Source of the DNA: Brevundimonas sp. AJA228-03
Lineage (GTDB): Bacteria > Pseudomonadota > Alphaproteobacteria > Caulobacterales > Caulobacteraceae
Direction of reading: 5' to 3'
Assembly: GCF_017795885.1 (NCBI RefSeq)
Contig: NZ_CP059297.1
Coordinates: forward strand, 1,679,001 to 1,743,000
Length of the DNA stretch: 64,000 nucleotides
In this document: positions 17,659 through 25,942 of the stretch, one piece after another
How positions within the stretch are numbered: the first letter of the stretch is position 1
Layout of the letters: each line of letters starts with the position of its first letter
Made by a program: the position numbers and the translations under genes
The notes under the pieces: generated by a model
The model's input: only the letters and a program-made list of their open reading frames with translations
What the model was told of the DNA's origin: nothing
Databases searched by the model: none

Positions 17659-18015
17659 GCCGTAACCTTGTTCAATCTCAAGATGAAAGTGACCTTCGCA
17701 GTTGCGAGATAGTGGATTGCTTCTTTCGCATTCGCGTCAAGGTAAGCGAGCTCCTTGCGGGGTTCTGTCCAGTGCGACTTGCGATAGATGGCCACTAACT
17801 CCCTAATTATACGAGATTTAACCTCAAAAAACTTCGTCGAACTTGAGCTCGCGCGGTCTCCGGACGGCCCAGGCGTGGCTGGACCGTGTCGCCGTGCTCA
17901 CACAGAAGTACACATGTCGGTCTGATTACAAAAGCTATTTGACAGTCTCAATTCGCCAGTGACACATTGGGCGCAGAAGCACCTCGGTGAACGAGGGCTC
18001 ATGGGAGGATTGGGC
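17659..18015. other. Divergent promoter region, MFS permease / second TonB receptor
   Basis: About 360 bp without a gene. It is locally AT-richer (17795-17840 and 17905-17945), as expected of promoters, and holds one near match to the 17-bp box at 17777-17793. Confidence 0.5.
17777..17793 (+). promoter_or_regulatory. 17-bp regulon box, near match, ACTTGCGATAGATGGCC
   Basis: It keeps ACTTGCG and the spacing but has GGCC for GACC. It lies between the divergent permease and TonB receptor genes. Confidence 0.35.
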
Positions 18016-20334
18016 GTGAACATCAGAGGCACAGTCAGCATATCCGCATTGGTCATCGCCGCGACGCTTTCCGCGACGCCGACCCTCGCACAGTCCGGGC
18101 AGGAGGCAACGGTCGTCGATGAGATCATCGTTACGGCCACCCGCCGCGCGCAGCGCTTGATCGAGGCACCGGTCGCCGTTACGGCGATCAGTGGCGAACA
18201 ACTGGATAACTCCGGCGTCAGCGATATCCGCGAACTGACCAGCCTGGCCCCGAGTGTTCAGTTCCAGACTCCTGGCGGCGGCTCGGACTCTTCGATCCGC
18301 ATCCGGGGTGTGGGCACGACCTCGACCAACCCCGGCCTCGAATCGTCCGTCGGCGTGATCATCGACGGCGTCATCCGGGCCCGTACGGGGGTAGCCCTTT
18401 CGGAACTCGGCGACCTGCAGGGAATCGAAGTCCTGCGCGGGCCCCAGGGCACGCTCTTCGGCCGCAACACATCTTCAGGCATTATCAATGTCACGACGAA
18501 ACAGCCTGATTTCAATGGTATAAGCGGCAATATCTCCGGCTCCTACGGCAGCTTCAACGACCGCCGGATTTCTGGTGCCGCGAACTTCCCGCTGGTCGAC
18601 GATGAACTGGCCCTCCGCATCGAGGGGAGTTACGAGCTGCGTGACGGCTTCCATTCTGACGCCAACTCGAACGCGACCCTGGACAATCTCGACCGGCAGT
18701 TCGTACGCGCCAAGCTGCTGTGGCGTCCGTCCGAAACCCTCAGCTGGACCTTTACGGCCGACTATACGAACCGCGACGAGAACTGCTGTGTCGCGCTCCT
18801 CGCCATCGCCGGCCCCACCTACAATCTGGTCAATCAGCTGGCCGCCGCACGCGGCGGGATCGGTTATTCCTCGACCAATCCGTTCGACCGCCGCGCTTCC
18901 AAGAACAAGATCCGACAGAACCAGGAGGACATCGAGGATATGGGTGTGTCCGCCTCTGCAGAATGGGATCTGGGCTGGGCGACGCTGAACTCGGTCAGTG
19001 CCTTCCGCAGCTGGGAAGCCTTCCGGTCCCAGGACTTCGACCACTCGGGCGCCGACCTGGGCTTCTTCGCCCCCGACGGTCTGCACCAGGGCTTCGACGT
19101 CCTGACCCAGGAACTGCGTTTACAGGGGGAGAACGGTCGTCTCGACTGGCTGGTGGGCCTGTTCTACGCGGATGAGACTGTGCTGAACGACAGCGCGTAT
19201 CGGATGGGTGCCGACTATCCGCTGATCTACGGCGGGGCGGCGACTTTTCAGGCCTCAACCCTGGCCGCGTTCAGGCCCGGCGACGGTGCCCGCGGCATCG
19301 GCGAGCAAAGCGGGCAGGATCTGTCCTTCTTCACCCACAACGTCTTCCACGTCACGGAAGCCCTCAGCATCACCGCCGGTCTGCGTTACACGCAGAACGA
19401 CAAGGAAATCACTTACCGGGGTGAGAACTTCAACCCGGCCTGCGACAGCGCCGTGCTGACCAGTGACGCCCCCGGCATCACCCGCTTCTGCGCCCCGTTC
19501 TGGGACACCCGGCTGAACCCGGCGGGCGATAGCGACGCCCGCACCGAAGAGGCTACGACCGGAACGGCGAACATCGCCTACCGGGTCAACCAGTCGCTTA
19601 ACACCTATGCGTCCTACTCGCGGGGCTACAAGTCGGGTGGCTACAACTTCGATCGGGCCGGCTTCACCAACCGCGCAGCGCCGAATGCCCGCGATCTGGC
19701 CTTCGTCGAGGAAACGGTCGACGCCTATGAGATCGGCATCAAGGGCGAATTCCTTGACAGGACCCTGCGGGCCAACTTCGCGGCCTTCCATCAGACCTTC
19801 GAAGGCTTCCAGCTGATCGAGTTCACGGGCGTCAGCTTCGTGGTCCGCTCTCTGGCCGAGGTCATTACCAAGGGTGCCGAGCTCGAGCTCACCTGGGAGC
19901 CGACTCCCGGGCTGACCATGACCAACGGCCTCAGCTATACCGACGCCTACTATCCGGTGAACGTGCTGAACCGTCAGTATTCGGGCCTTGAGCTGGAGCA
20001 GTCCCCGGACTGGGTCAATGTCTCCTCGGTGACCTGGGAGTTTCCGATCGGCGACGGCCTGACCGGCGTGGCCTATGCGGACGCCCGGTATTCATCGAAG
20101 TTCTTTACTGGCGGGTTCGATCCGAACCGCATCCAGGACAGCTTCACCACCGCCAATGTTCGCTTCTCCCTCCGGGGCGCGAACGAGGCCTGGCAGCTGG
20201 ACATCTTCGCAAGGAACGTCTTCGACCAGGACTACTATCGTCGCGTTATCCCCGCGACCTTCCAGGCGGGCTCCTATTCGGCCTTCCTCGGCGACCCCCG
20301 CACCTACGGGGTCACCCTGCGGCGCAACTTCTGA
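18016..20334 (+). CDS. TonB-dependent outer-membrane receptor
   Basis: A receptor of about 772 residues. GTG at 18016 is chosen because GGGAGG sits 7 nt upstream and the product then starts with a normal signal peptide ending TPTLAQ; an ATG at 18001 and a longer frame from 17959 are alternatives. The TonB-box region is VVDEIIVTATRRAQRL; the plug carries VEVLRGPQGTLFGRNTSSG-type residues; the barrel ends TLRRNF with a C-terminal Phe. The plug motif RNTSSGIINVTTK is typical of the family found in Caulobacterales and sphingomonads with catabolic clusters. An intrinsic terminator follows 41 bp after the stop. Confidence 0.92.
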   Translation: MNIRGTVSISALVIAATLSATPTLAQSGQEATVVDEIIVTATRRAQRLIEAPVAVTAISGEQLDNSGVSDIRELTSLAPSVQFQTPGGGSDSSIRIRGVGTTSTNPGLESSVGVIIDGVIRARTGVALSELGDLQGIEVLRGPQGTLFGRNTSSGIINVTTKQPDFNGISGNISGSYGSFNDRRISGAANFPLVDDELALRIEGSYELRDGFHSDANSNATLDNLDRQFVRAKLLWRPSETLSWTFTADYTNRDENCCVALLAIAGPTYNLVNQLAAARGGIGYSSTNPFDRRASKNKIRQNQEDIEDMGVSASAEWDLGWATLNSVSAFRSWEAFRSQDFDHSGADLGFFAPDGLHQGFDVLTQELRLQGENGRLDWLVGLFYADETVLNDSAYRMGADYPLIYGGAATFQASTLAAFRPGDGARGIGEQSGQDLSFFTHNVFHVTEALSITAGLRYTQNDKEITYRGENFNPACDSAVLTSDAPGITRFCAPFWDTRLNPAGDSDARTEEATTGTANIAYRVNQSLNTYASYSRGYKSGGYNFDRAGFTNRAAPNARDLAFVEETVDAYEIGIKGEFLDRTLRANFAAFHQTFEGFQLIEFTGVSFVVRSLAEVITKGAELELTWEPTPGLTMTNGLSYTDAYYPVNVLNRQYSGLELEQSPDWVNVSSVTWEFPIGDGLTGVAYADARYSSKFFTGGFDPNRIQDSFTTANVRFSLRGANEAWQLDIFARNVFDQDYYRRVIPATFQAGSYSAFLGDPRTYGVTLRRNF

Positions 20335-20375
20335 GCCGCATCTACTCCAGGTTTTCCTGACCTGACACGCCTCGA

Positions 20376-20404
20376 CCCCGCTGCGAAAGCAGCGGGGTTT
20401 TTTT
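20376..20404 (+). terminator. Intrinsic terminator of the second TonB receptor gene
   Basis: A perfect 9-bp stem (CCCCGCTGC / GCAGCGGGG) with a GAAA tetraloop followed by seven T. It is 41 bp after the receptor stop and just before the stop of the converging acyl-CoA dehydrogenase gene. Confidence 0.92.
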
Positions 20405-20413
20405 GCATGCGGC

Positions 20414-21601
20414 TCAGAACCCCATCTGTTTCGCCGCCAGATCGCGCAGAATCTCTTCCGATCCGCCGCCGATGACGAAGATTCGGGCCTCGCGATAGAT
20501 ACGTTCGACGCGGTTTCCTCCGGTATAGGCGCGGCCGCCCAGGACCTGCAGGCTTTCGCGGGCGCAGTGCTCCAGTGTCGTCGTCGCCTGCACCTTCAGC
20601 AGGGCCAGATCCGCGACAGGGACCTCGCCCCGACCGAAGCGCCAGACCAGGATGTCCAGCATGGCGTAGGCGACCTTGATGCGCTGGACCATGTCCACGA
20701 TCTTGTGACGCATCACCTGATGGTCGATCAGTCGCTTGCCGAATGTTTGACGCTCCCGGGCAAAGGCGATGGCCTCGGCGACACAGGTGCGGGTCATGGC
20801 CAGGGTCGCGGCGATGCCGGAGAACCGCTCGATGTTGAACTGGCTGGCGAGACCGGCGAAGCCCCGGTTCTCGACCCCGACCAGATTGGTCACCGGGACC
20901 TCGACATTGTCGAAGTTCAGCCATCCGTTGTTCCGATTGTACCACTGCAGCCCGGGCAGGGGACCGCGCGTCACGCCCGGGCGGTCCGTCTCGATCAGCA
21001 GCATCGACAGGCCGCCCATGCCGGGCCCGCCGGTCCGCACTGCCGTCAGCAGATAGTCCGCCTTCATGGCACCGGAGATCAGTGTCTTGCCGCCGTTGAC
21101 GATGAAGACATCGCCCTTTCGTTCGGCGGTCGTCGTGAACCCCGAGACGTCCGATCCGCCGCCGGGTTCGGTCACTGCGAAGGCGATTTTCCTTTCACCC
21201 GCCAGCACCGGCCGGGCGACGCGGTCCAGCATCTCGGGCGTGCCGCCGTTGATGATGGGCGGCAAGGCGATCCAGGGTGTAGCGAGGTCTGCGAAGACCA
21301 CGCCCGAACCCATGCGGAAAAACTCCTCGGCGAAGATGATTCGATCCCACAGGTCGATGTTCTCACCCGTGCCGCCCAGATCCTCGCGGAATCCCATGCC
21401 GCTGATGCCTTCCCGCGCAGCGTCCTTGTAGAGACTGTCGGGGAAATCGGACGCCGCGTCCCACTGATCCAGATGCGGCGCGATATATCCATCCACGAAA
21501 CCGCGCAGCCTGGACCGCCAGGCCTCATGGGCAGGCGTCATGAAGGGACTGGGTGGCCTCAGGCCGTCGAAGTCCATTGCGGGGGGGGCATGATCGGCCA
21601 T
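20414..21601 (-). CDS. Acyl-CoA dehydrogenase
   Basis: A 395-residue FAD enzyme with the full three-domain fold. The FAD/substrate loop FAVTEPGGGSDVSGFTT, the ISGAMKADYLL strand, the helix-rich C-terminal domain with FGKRLIDHQVMRHKIVDM and the terminal RIYREARIFVIGGGSEEILRD are all present; a Glu in the last motif is the usual catalytic base position. It introduces a 2,3-double bond into a CoA thioester. The ATG at 21601 is preferred (AGGGA upstream) over one 16 codons earlier. It is divergent from carotenoid oxygenase 1 across a gap with a 17-bp box. Confidence 0.93.
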   Translation of the reverse strand: MADHAPPAMDFDGLRPPSPFMTPAHEAWRSRLRGFVDGYIAPHLDQWDAASDFPDSLYKDAAREGISGMGFREDLGGTGENIDLWDRIIFAEEFFRMGSGVVFADLATPWIALPPIINGGTPEMLDRVARPVLAGERKIAFAVTEPGGGSDVSGFTTTAERKGDVFIVNGGKTLISGAMKADYLLTAVRTGGPGMGGLSMLLIETDRPGVTRGPLPGLQWYNRNNGWLNFDNVEVPVTNLVGVENRGFAGLASQFNIERFSGIAATLAMTRTCVAEAIAFARERQTFGKRLIDHQVMRHKIVDMVQRIKVAYAMLDILVWRFGRGEVPVADLALLKVQATTTLEHCARESLQVLGGRAYTGGNRVERIYREARIFVIGGGSEEILRDLAAKQMGF

Positions 21602-21681
21602 GGTCGTTCCCTGTCGCGCCGGCGGATCCGGCGTCGCTTTCACTTTCATACTAATCCTCTCTCGCCTTTCGCCGCAAGCAT

Positions 21682-21698
21682 GGTATGTTAACGCAACC
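21682..21698 (-). promoter_or_regulatory. 17-bp regulon box, GGTTGCGTTAACATACC
   Basis: It keeps TTGCGTTAACA and ends TACC. It lies in the 133-bp divergent gap between acyl-CoA dehydrogenase and carotenoid oxygenase 1. Confidence 0.45.
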
Positions 21699-21734
21699 CA
21701 CTAGGCGTAGTCCTTGTGGAATGAGGAGCGATCA

Positions 21735-23255
21735 ATGGGACAGGAACAGACGGGCGAGGCCCGCACCGCATTCACCGAGGGCAGGACAACGTCGGCCCTG
21801 AAGGTGACGCTGACCGATCGGGCGCATCCCTATATGCAGGGTGCATGGACGCCCCAGAACGAGGAACACACCGCTGACGACATGACGGTGATCGGGACGA
21901 TCCCGATCGACATCGACGGCGTCTATGTGCGCAACACCGAAAACCCGATCCACCAGCCGCTGGGCCGCTATCATCCGTTCGACGGCGACGGCATGCTGCA
22001 CGCAATCAGCTTCAGGGACGGCAAGGCCAGCTATCGCAACCGCTTCGTCCGCACCGCTGGCTTCGATGCGGAACAGGCGGCGGGGCGCGCGCTCTGGGCC
22101 GGTCTGGCCGAGCATCCTTCCCTGTCGGAAAGGCCCGGCTGGGGCGCCCATGGGGGGCTCAAGGATTCGTCCTCTACCGACGTCATCATCCACGCCGGAG
22201 CCATACTCTCGACCTTTTACCAGTGTGGCGAGGCCTACCGGATCGATCCCTACACGCTGGAGCCGATGGGGACGGACGGCTGGTGTCCGCCCGAGGGCAT
22301 TTCGGCCCACCCGAAGGTCGACCCCAGGACCGGTGAGCTGCTGTTCTTCAACTACTCCAAGGCCGCGCCCTATATGCACTACGGGGTGGTCGGTTCCGAC
22401 AACAGGCTGAAGCATCTGACGCCAGTCCCGCTGCCCGGGCCGCGCCTGCCGCACGACATGGCCTTCACGACCCACTGGTCGATCCTCAACGACTTCCCCT
22501 TGTTCTGGGAACAGGACCTGCTGCCCAAGGGCTTCCATGTGGCCCGGTTCCATCCCGACATGAAGTCTCGCTTTGGCCTGATCCCCCGCTTCGGCGGCGA
22601 GGCCGACGTCCGATGGTTCGAGGGTGACGCCACCTATGTGTTGCACTTCCTGAATGCATGGGAGGACGGCGATACCATCGTTCTGGACGGCTATTTCCAG
22701 GACAATCCGGTGCCCAAGACCAGCCCGGACGCCTGGCCGGGGCATGAGCGGATCATGACCTTCCTCGATCAGAACATGCTCCAGCCCAAGCTGCATCGCT
22801 GGCGCTTCGATCTGAAGACGGGTGAGACCACGGAACAGCGGCTGGACGACCGGGTGCTGGAGTTCGGTATCATCAACAACCAGTTCGCGGGCGTGAAGTA
22901 TCGCTGGGCCTACTCCGCCGTGTCGAAGCCTGGCTGGTTCCTGTTCACCGGGCTCGTCAAGCACGACATGGAGACGCTGGACAGCTGGGCCGTTGACTTC
23001 GGGCCGGAACGCTATGGCTCGGAGCCTGGGTTCGCGCCTCGCGTGGGGGCGACCGAGGAAGATGACGGCTATCTGATCACCTATGTCACCGACATTATCG
23101 AGGACCGGTCCGAATGCGTGATCTATGATGCGCGGAAACTCTCCGACGGTCCGGTAGCGCGCATCATCCTGCCCGGCCGGATATCGAGCGGAACCCATGC
23201 GACCTGGGAGCAGGGCGAGACCATTCGGGCGTCGAAGGCGGCGCTTGCAGCGTAA
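21735..23255 (+). CDS. Carotenoid-cleavage-type oxygenase (CCO 1)
   Basis: A 506-residue member of the carotenoid oxygenase/lignostilbene dioxygenase family, seven-bladed propellers with a four-His iron centre. Candidate iron ligands are the His of SAHPKVDPRTGE, LPHDMAF, LHFLNAWEDGD and GTHATWEQG. FDGDGMLHAI is the usual early motif, but the normal RNGPNP signature is RNTENPIHQ here, so this is a divergent branch. Such enzymes cleave an activated C=C double bond to aldehydes or ketones, using apocarotenoids, stilbenes or propenylbenzenes. AGGAG precedes the ATG at 21735. A thiolase follows after 12 bp. Confidence 0.92.
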   Translation: MGQEQTGEARTAFTEGRTTSALKVTLTDRAHPYMQGAWTPQNEEHTADDMTVIGTIPIDIDGVYVRNTENPIHQPLGRYHPFDGDGMLHAISFRDGKASYRNRFVRTAGFDAEQAAGRALWAGLAEHPSLSERPGWGAHGGLKDSSSTDVIIHAGAILSTFYQCGEAYRIDPYTLEPMGTDGWCPPEGISAHPKVDPRTGELLFFNYSKAAPYMHYGVVGSDNRLKHLTPVPLPGPRLPHDMAFTTHWSILNDFPLFWEQDLLPKGFHVARFHPDMKSRFGLIPRFGGEADVRWFEGDATYVLHFLNAWEDGDTIVLDGYFQDNPVPKTSPDAWPGHERIMTFLDQNMLQPKLHRWRFDLKTGETTEQRLDDRVLEFGIINNQFAGVKYRWAYSAVSKPGWFLFTGLVKHDMETLDSWAVDFGPERYGSEPGFAPRVGATEEDDGYLITYVTDIIEDRSECVIYDARKLSDGPVARIILPGRISSGTHATWEQGETIRASKAALAA

Positions 23256-23267
23256 GGATAAGCTGAC

Positions 23268-24485
23268 ATGACCTACATCCTCGGCGGCTGGCAGTCTGAC
23301 TTCGGGCGCAACTATGCGCGCGAGGGGCTGGAGATCGGCGACGGCTTCGCAGAGGCCGTCCACGGTGCCCTCGCCGAGACGGGTCTGGAGCCTGAGGACA
23401 TCGACGTGGGCCACGTCGGCAACTTCGTCGGCGACCTGTTCACCGGACAGGGGATGCTGGGCGGCTTCTTCGCCATGACCGACGAGCGGTTTACCGGCAT
23501 GCCGGCCTCGCGTCATGAGGCCGCCTGCGCCTCGGGCAGCCTCGCCATCATGGCCGCTGCGGCCGATATTGAGTCGGGACGCTACGGCACGGCCATGGTC
23601 CTGGGCATCGAGATGATGCGCAATGTCCCGGGTGTCACCGCAGCTGAGCACCTGGGTGCCGCTGCCTGGGCCGGGCACGAGTATCTGGACGCCACCTACG
23701 CCTGGCCGCGCGCCTTCTCGGACCTGACCGAGGAATACGACCGGCGCTACGGCATCGACGAAAGGCACCTGCGGCGCATCGCCCAGATCAATTTCGACAA
23801 CGGGCGACGTAATCCGAACGCCCAGACCCGCAACTACAGCTTCTCCAACGCCAGCTTCACCGACGACGACGAGGCCAATCCGGTCATCGAGGGCCGGGTG
23901 CGCAAAACTGACTGCGGCCAGGTCACCGACGGCGCCGCCGCCATCATCCTGGCCTCGCCGGAACGGGCCGCCAGGTATGCGAGTAAGCACGGCATTGCGC
24001 TGGAGAGCATTCCCCGCATCAAGGGCTGGGGCCACCGCAATGCCCCCATCGACTACAGCCGCAAGATCAAGGCCAGCGAGGGCCAGCCCTACGTCTTCCC
24101 CCAGGTGAAGCGCGCCATCGATGACGCCCGTGCCCGGGCCGGTCTCGACCTGTCGGGTATCGACGCCGTGGAGACCCACGACTGCTTCTCCATGACAGAA
24201 TACATGGCCATCGATCACCTGGGCCTGACTGCGCCGGGCGAGAGCTGGAAGGCGGTTGAGGCCGGCGATATCGAGATGGGGGGCAGGCTGCCGATCAACG
24301 CCTCAGGCGGTCTGATCGGTTGCGGTCATCCGGTCGGGGCGACCGGAGTGCGGATGGCCCTGGACGCCTTCAAACAGACCACGGGCACGGCCGGCGACTA
24401 TCAGGTCGAGGGTGCGCGGAATGTGCAGACCTTGAACATCGGCGGGTCCACGACGACCACGGTCAGTTTCGTGGTGGGGGTCTGA
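23268..24485 (+). CDS. Thiolase, SCP2/acetyl-CoA acetyltransferase-like
   Basis: A 405-residue thiolase of the SCP2-like lineage. The acylated cysteine is in EAACASGSLAIM, the HDCF motif replaces the NEAF of classical thiolases, and the base histidine is in LIGCGHPVGATG. The C-terminus NIGGSTTTTVSF matches SCP2-type ends, which lack the second catalytic cysteine. It cleaves a 3-oxoacyl-CoA, or performs the reverse condensation. AAGGATAA precedes the ATG, and the gene is 12 bp after CCO 1. It ends 12 bp before a strong hairpin. Confidence 0.9.
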   Translation: MTYILGGWQSDFGRNYAREGLEIGDGFAEAVHGALAETGLEPEDIDVGHVGNFVGDLFTGQGMLGGFFAMTDERFTGMPASRHEAACASGSLAIMAAAADIESGRYGTAMVLGIEMMRNVPGVTAAEHLGAAAWAGHEYLDATYAWPRAFSDLTEEYDRRYGIDERHLRRIAQINFDNGRRNPNAQTRNYSFSNASFTDDDEANPVIEGRVRKTDCGQVTDGAAAIILASPERAARYASKHGIALESIPRIKGWGHRNAPIDYSRKIKASEGQPYVFPQVKRAIDDARARAGLDLSGIDAVETHDCFSMTEYMAIDHLGLTAPGESWKAVEAGDIEMGGRLPINASGGLIGCGHPVGATGVRMALDAFKQTTGTAGDYQVEGARNVQTLNIGGSTTTTVSFVVGV

Positions 24486-24497
24486 TTAACGGACTCC

Positions 24498-24525
24498 GCT
24501 CATCCCCGCGAATGCGGGGATGAGC
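24498..24525. terminator. Hairpin between convergent genes
   Basis: A perfect 12-bp inverted repeat (GCTCATCCCCGC with its complement) around a GAAT loop. It lies between the stops of the rightward thiolase and the leftward thioesterase. No T-run follows on either side, so it may stop or stabilise both transcripts. Confidence 0.65.
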
Positions 24526-24530
24526 GAAAG

Positions 24531-24992
24531 TCATTTCGCCGCCCGGATCGCCACGCCGACCGTCCCCTGGGCGACCACCACGCCCGCATCGGTGGTCACC
24601 TCGGCCGTCACCACGGCCTTCCGGTCGTCACGCCAGGTCACCGTCCCGGTCGCTTCCAGCCGCGCGGTGGTGCCGGGCGCGGCGTTGAGGAAGCGCATCG
24701 TCAGATCCGAGGTCACCAGCGTCTGGCCTTGCTTCAGGATGCTCATCGTCGCCGCCCCGCCGGCCATGTCTATCAGGGCCGCCGTCACCCCGCCGTGAAT
24801 CAGGCCGATGAAGTTGGCGTGGCCAGGGTCGATGTTCAGCGCCAGCCGCACGAAGCCCTCGCGCGCTTCCACCGGATGCGAACCCAGCCGCTTCAGGAAG
24901 CCGCCCACGCCATCGCCCGCCGCGATCCAGCGTCGAACGAGCTCCAGCCCGTCGACGGTCGGATCGAGTTTGAAACGGACGGGTTCGCTCAC
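24531..24992 (-). CDS. Hotdog-fold thioesterase, PaaI family
   Basis: A 153-residue hotdog protein. ANFIGLIHGGVTAALIDMAGGAATMS holds the HGG...D signature of PaaI-type acyl-CoA thioesterases, which act as tetramers and release CoA from stalled or toxic thioesters. GTG at 24992 overlaps the preceding stop by 4 nt (GTGA). It is the last gene of the eight-gene leftward operon that begins with CCO 2. A salvage role for CoA during side-chain degradation is inferred. Confidence 0.88.
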   Translation of the reverse strand: MSEPVRFKLDPTVDGLELVRRWIAAGDGVGGFLKRLGSHPVEAREGFVRLALNIDPGHANFIGLIHGGVTAALIDMAGGAATMSILKQGQTLVTSDLTMRFLNAAPGTTARLEATGTVTWRDDRKAVVTAEVTTDAGVVVAQGTVGVAIRAAK

Positions 24993-25942
24993 GCCGCCCC
25001 GCGCAGGGTCGTGAATGCGGCCGTCTTGCGTTCGAACCGCTCAAGCGCCGCAACGTATTCCCGCTCCAACTGGGCGACCACGTCGGCAATCGGCTCCACC
25101 GCCTTGACCGATTCGATGCCCTGTCCGGCCGCCCAGATGTCGCGCCAGCGCTTGTTGTCGCCGCCGGATGCATAGTTGCGCTCGACCGGGCCGCCCAGAT
25201 TGCCCGGGTCGTGACCGGCAGCCGCCAGCGATGGCTTGAGCCACGAGGCGGCAGTGCCGGTGACCGAGTCCGATACCACCAGATCGTCCGGACCCGAGTC
25301 GATGACCATCTGTTTGTAGGCCGCCTGGGCCATACTCTCGGTGGTCGCAAGGAAGCGGGTGCCCATGTAGACGAAGTCCGCTCCGGCCGCGACCGCGCCC
25401 GCGATGCCGGCACCGTCCCCGACACCCCCGCCGACCGCAATATAGCCGTCGAAGAACGCCCGCACCGCCGAGATGAAGGCGAAGGGCGACAGGTGGCCGG
25501 TGTGTCCGCCCGCACCCGCGCTGACGCAGGCCAGGCCGTCGACCCCGGCGGCCGCGGCCTTCTTCGCCAGGGTCATCGAGATGACGTCGGCAAAGACCAG
25601 CCCGCCGTAGGCCTTGACCGTCTCCATCACCGGCTTCGGCGACCCCAGGGCGGTGATCACGACCGGCGGCTTGTACTGTGCCACCAGGCGTAGATCCTCG
25701 GCCAGGCGCGCATTGGTCGAATGGGTGATCAGGTTGGCGATCCAGGGTGCGTCGCCGGGCTTCAGGGCTTCGGTGATCCGGGACATCCAGCCGTCCAGGT
25801 CCTCGACCGTTCGGCAGTTGGTCGTCGGAAAGGCCCCTCCGATCCCGGCCTTGCAAGCGGCGATGACCATCTCCGGTCCCGAGACCAGAAACATGGGGGC
25901 TGCGAAGACGGGAAGGCGCAGGCTGTCGAAGGCGGCGGTCAT
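24989..25942 (-). CDS. Nitronate-monooxygenase-like flavoprotein
   Basis: A 317-residue TIM-barrel FMN enzyme of the nitronate monooxygenase (2-nitropropane dioxygenase) family. LPVFAAPMFLVSGPEMVIAA at the N-terminus, the VSAGAGGHTGHLSPFAF motif and the phosphate-binding AVGGGVGDGAGIAGAVAAGADFVYMGTRF stretch are diagnostic. The His of GGHTGH is the usual catalytic-site position. Such genes recur in terpenoid, steroid and fatty-acid catabolic operons where the true substrate is not a nitroalkane; that may apply here. Both ends overlap neighbours by 4 nt. Confidence 0.9.
   Translation of the reverse strand: MTAAFDSLRLPVFAAPMFLVSGPEMVIAACKAGIGGAFPTTNCRTVEDLDGWMSRITEALKPGDAPWIANLITHSTNARLAEDLRLVAQYKPPVVITALGSPKPVMETVKAYGGLVFADVISMTLAKKAAAAGVDGLACVSAGAGGHTGHLSPFAFISAVRAFFDGYIAVGGGVGDGAGIAGAVAAGADFVYMGTRFLATTESMAQAAYKQMVIDSGPDDLVVSDSVTGTAASWLKPSLAAAGHDPGNLGGPVERNYASGGDNKRWRDIWAAGQGIESVKAVEPIADVVAQLEREYVAALERFERKTAAFTTLRGAA

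Noticed and set aside
21732..24218. An 828-codon frame on the minus strand
   Set aside because: It is antisense to carotenoid oxygenase 1 and the thiolase, both of which have clear motifs; the antisense product has no family features and is a by-product of high GC.
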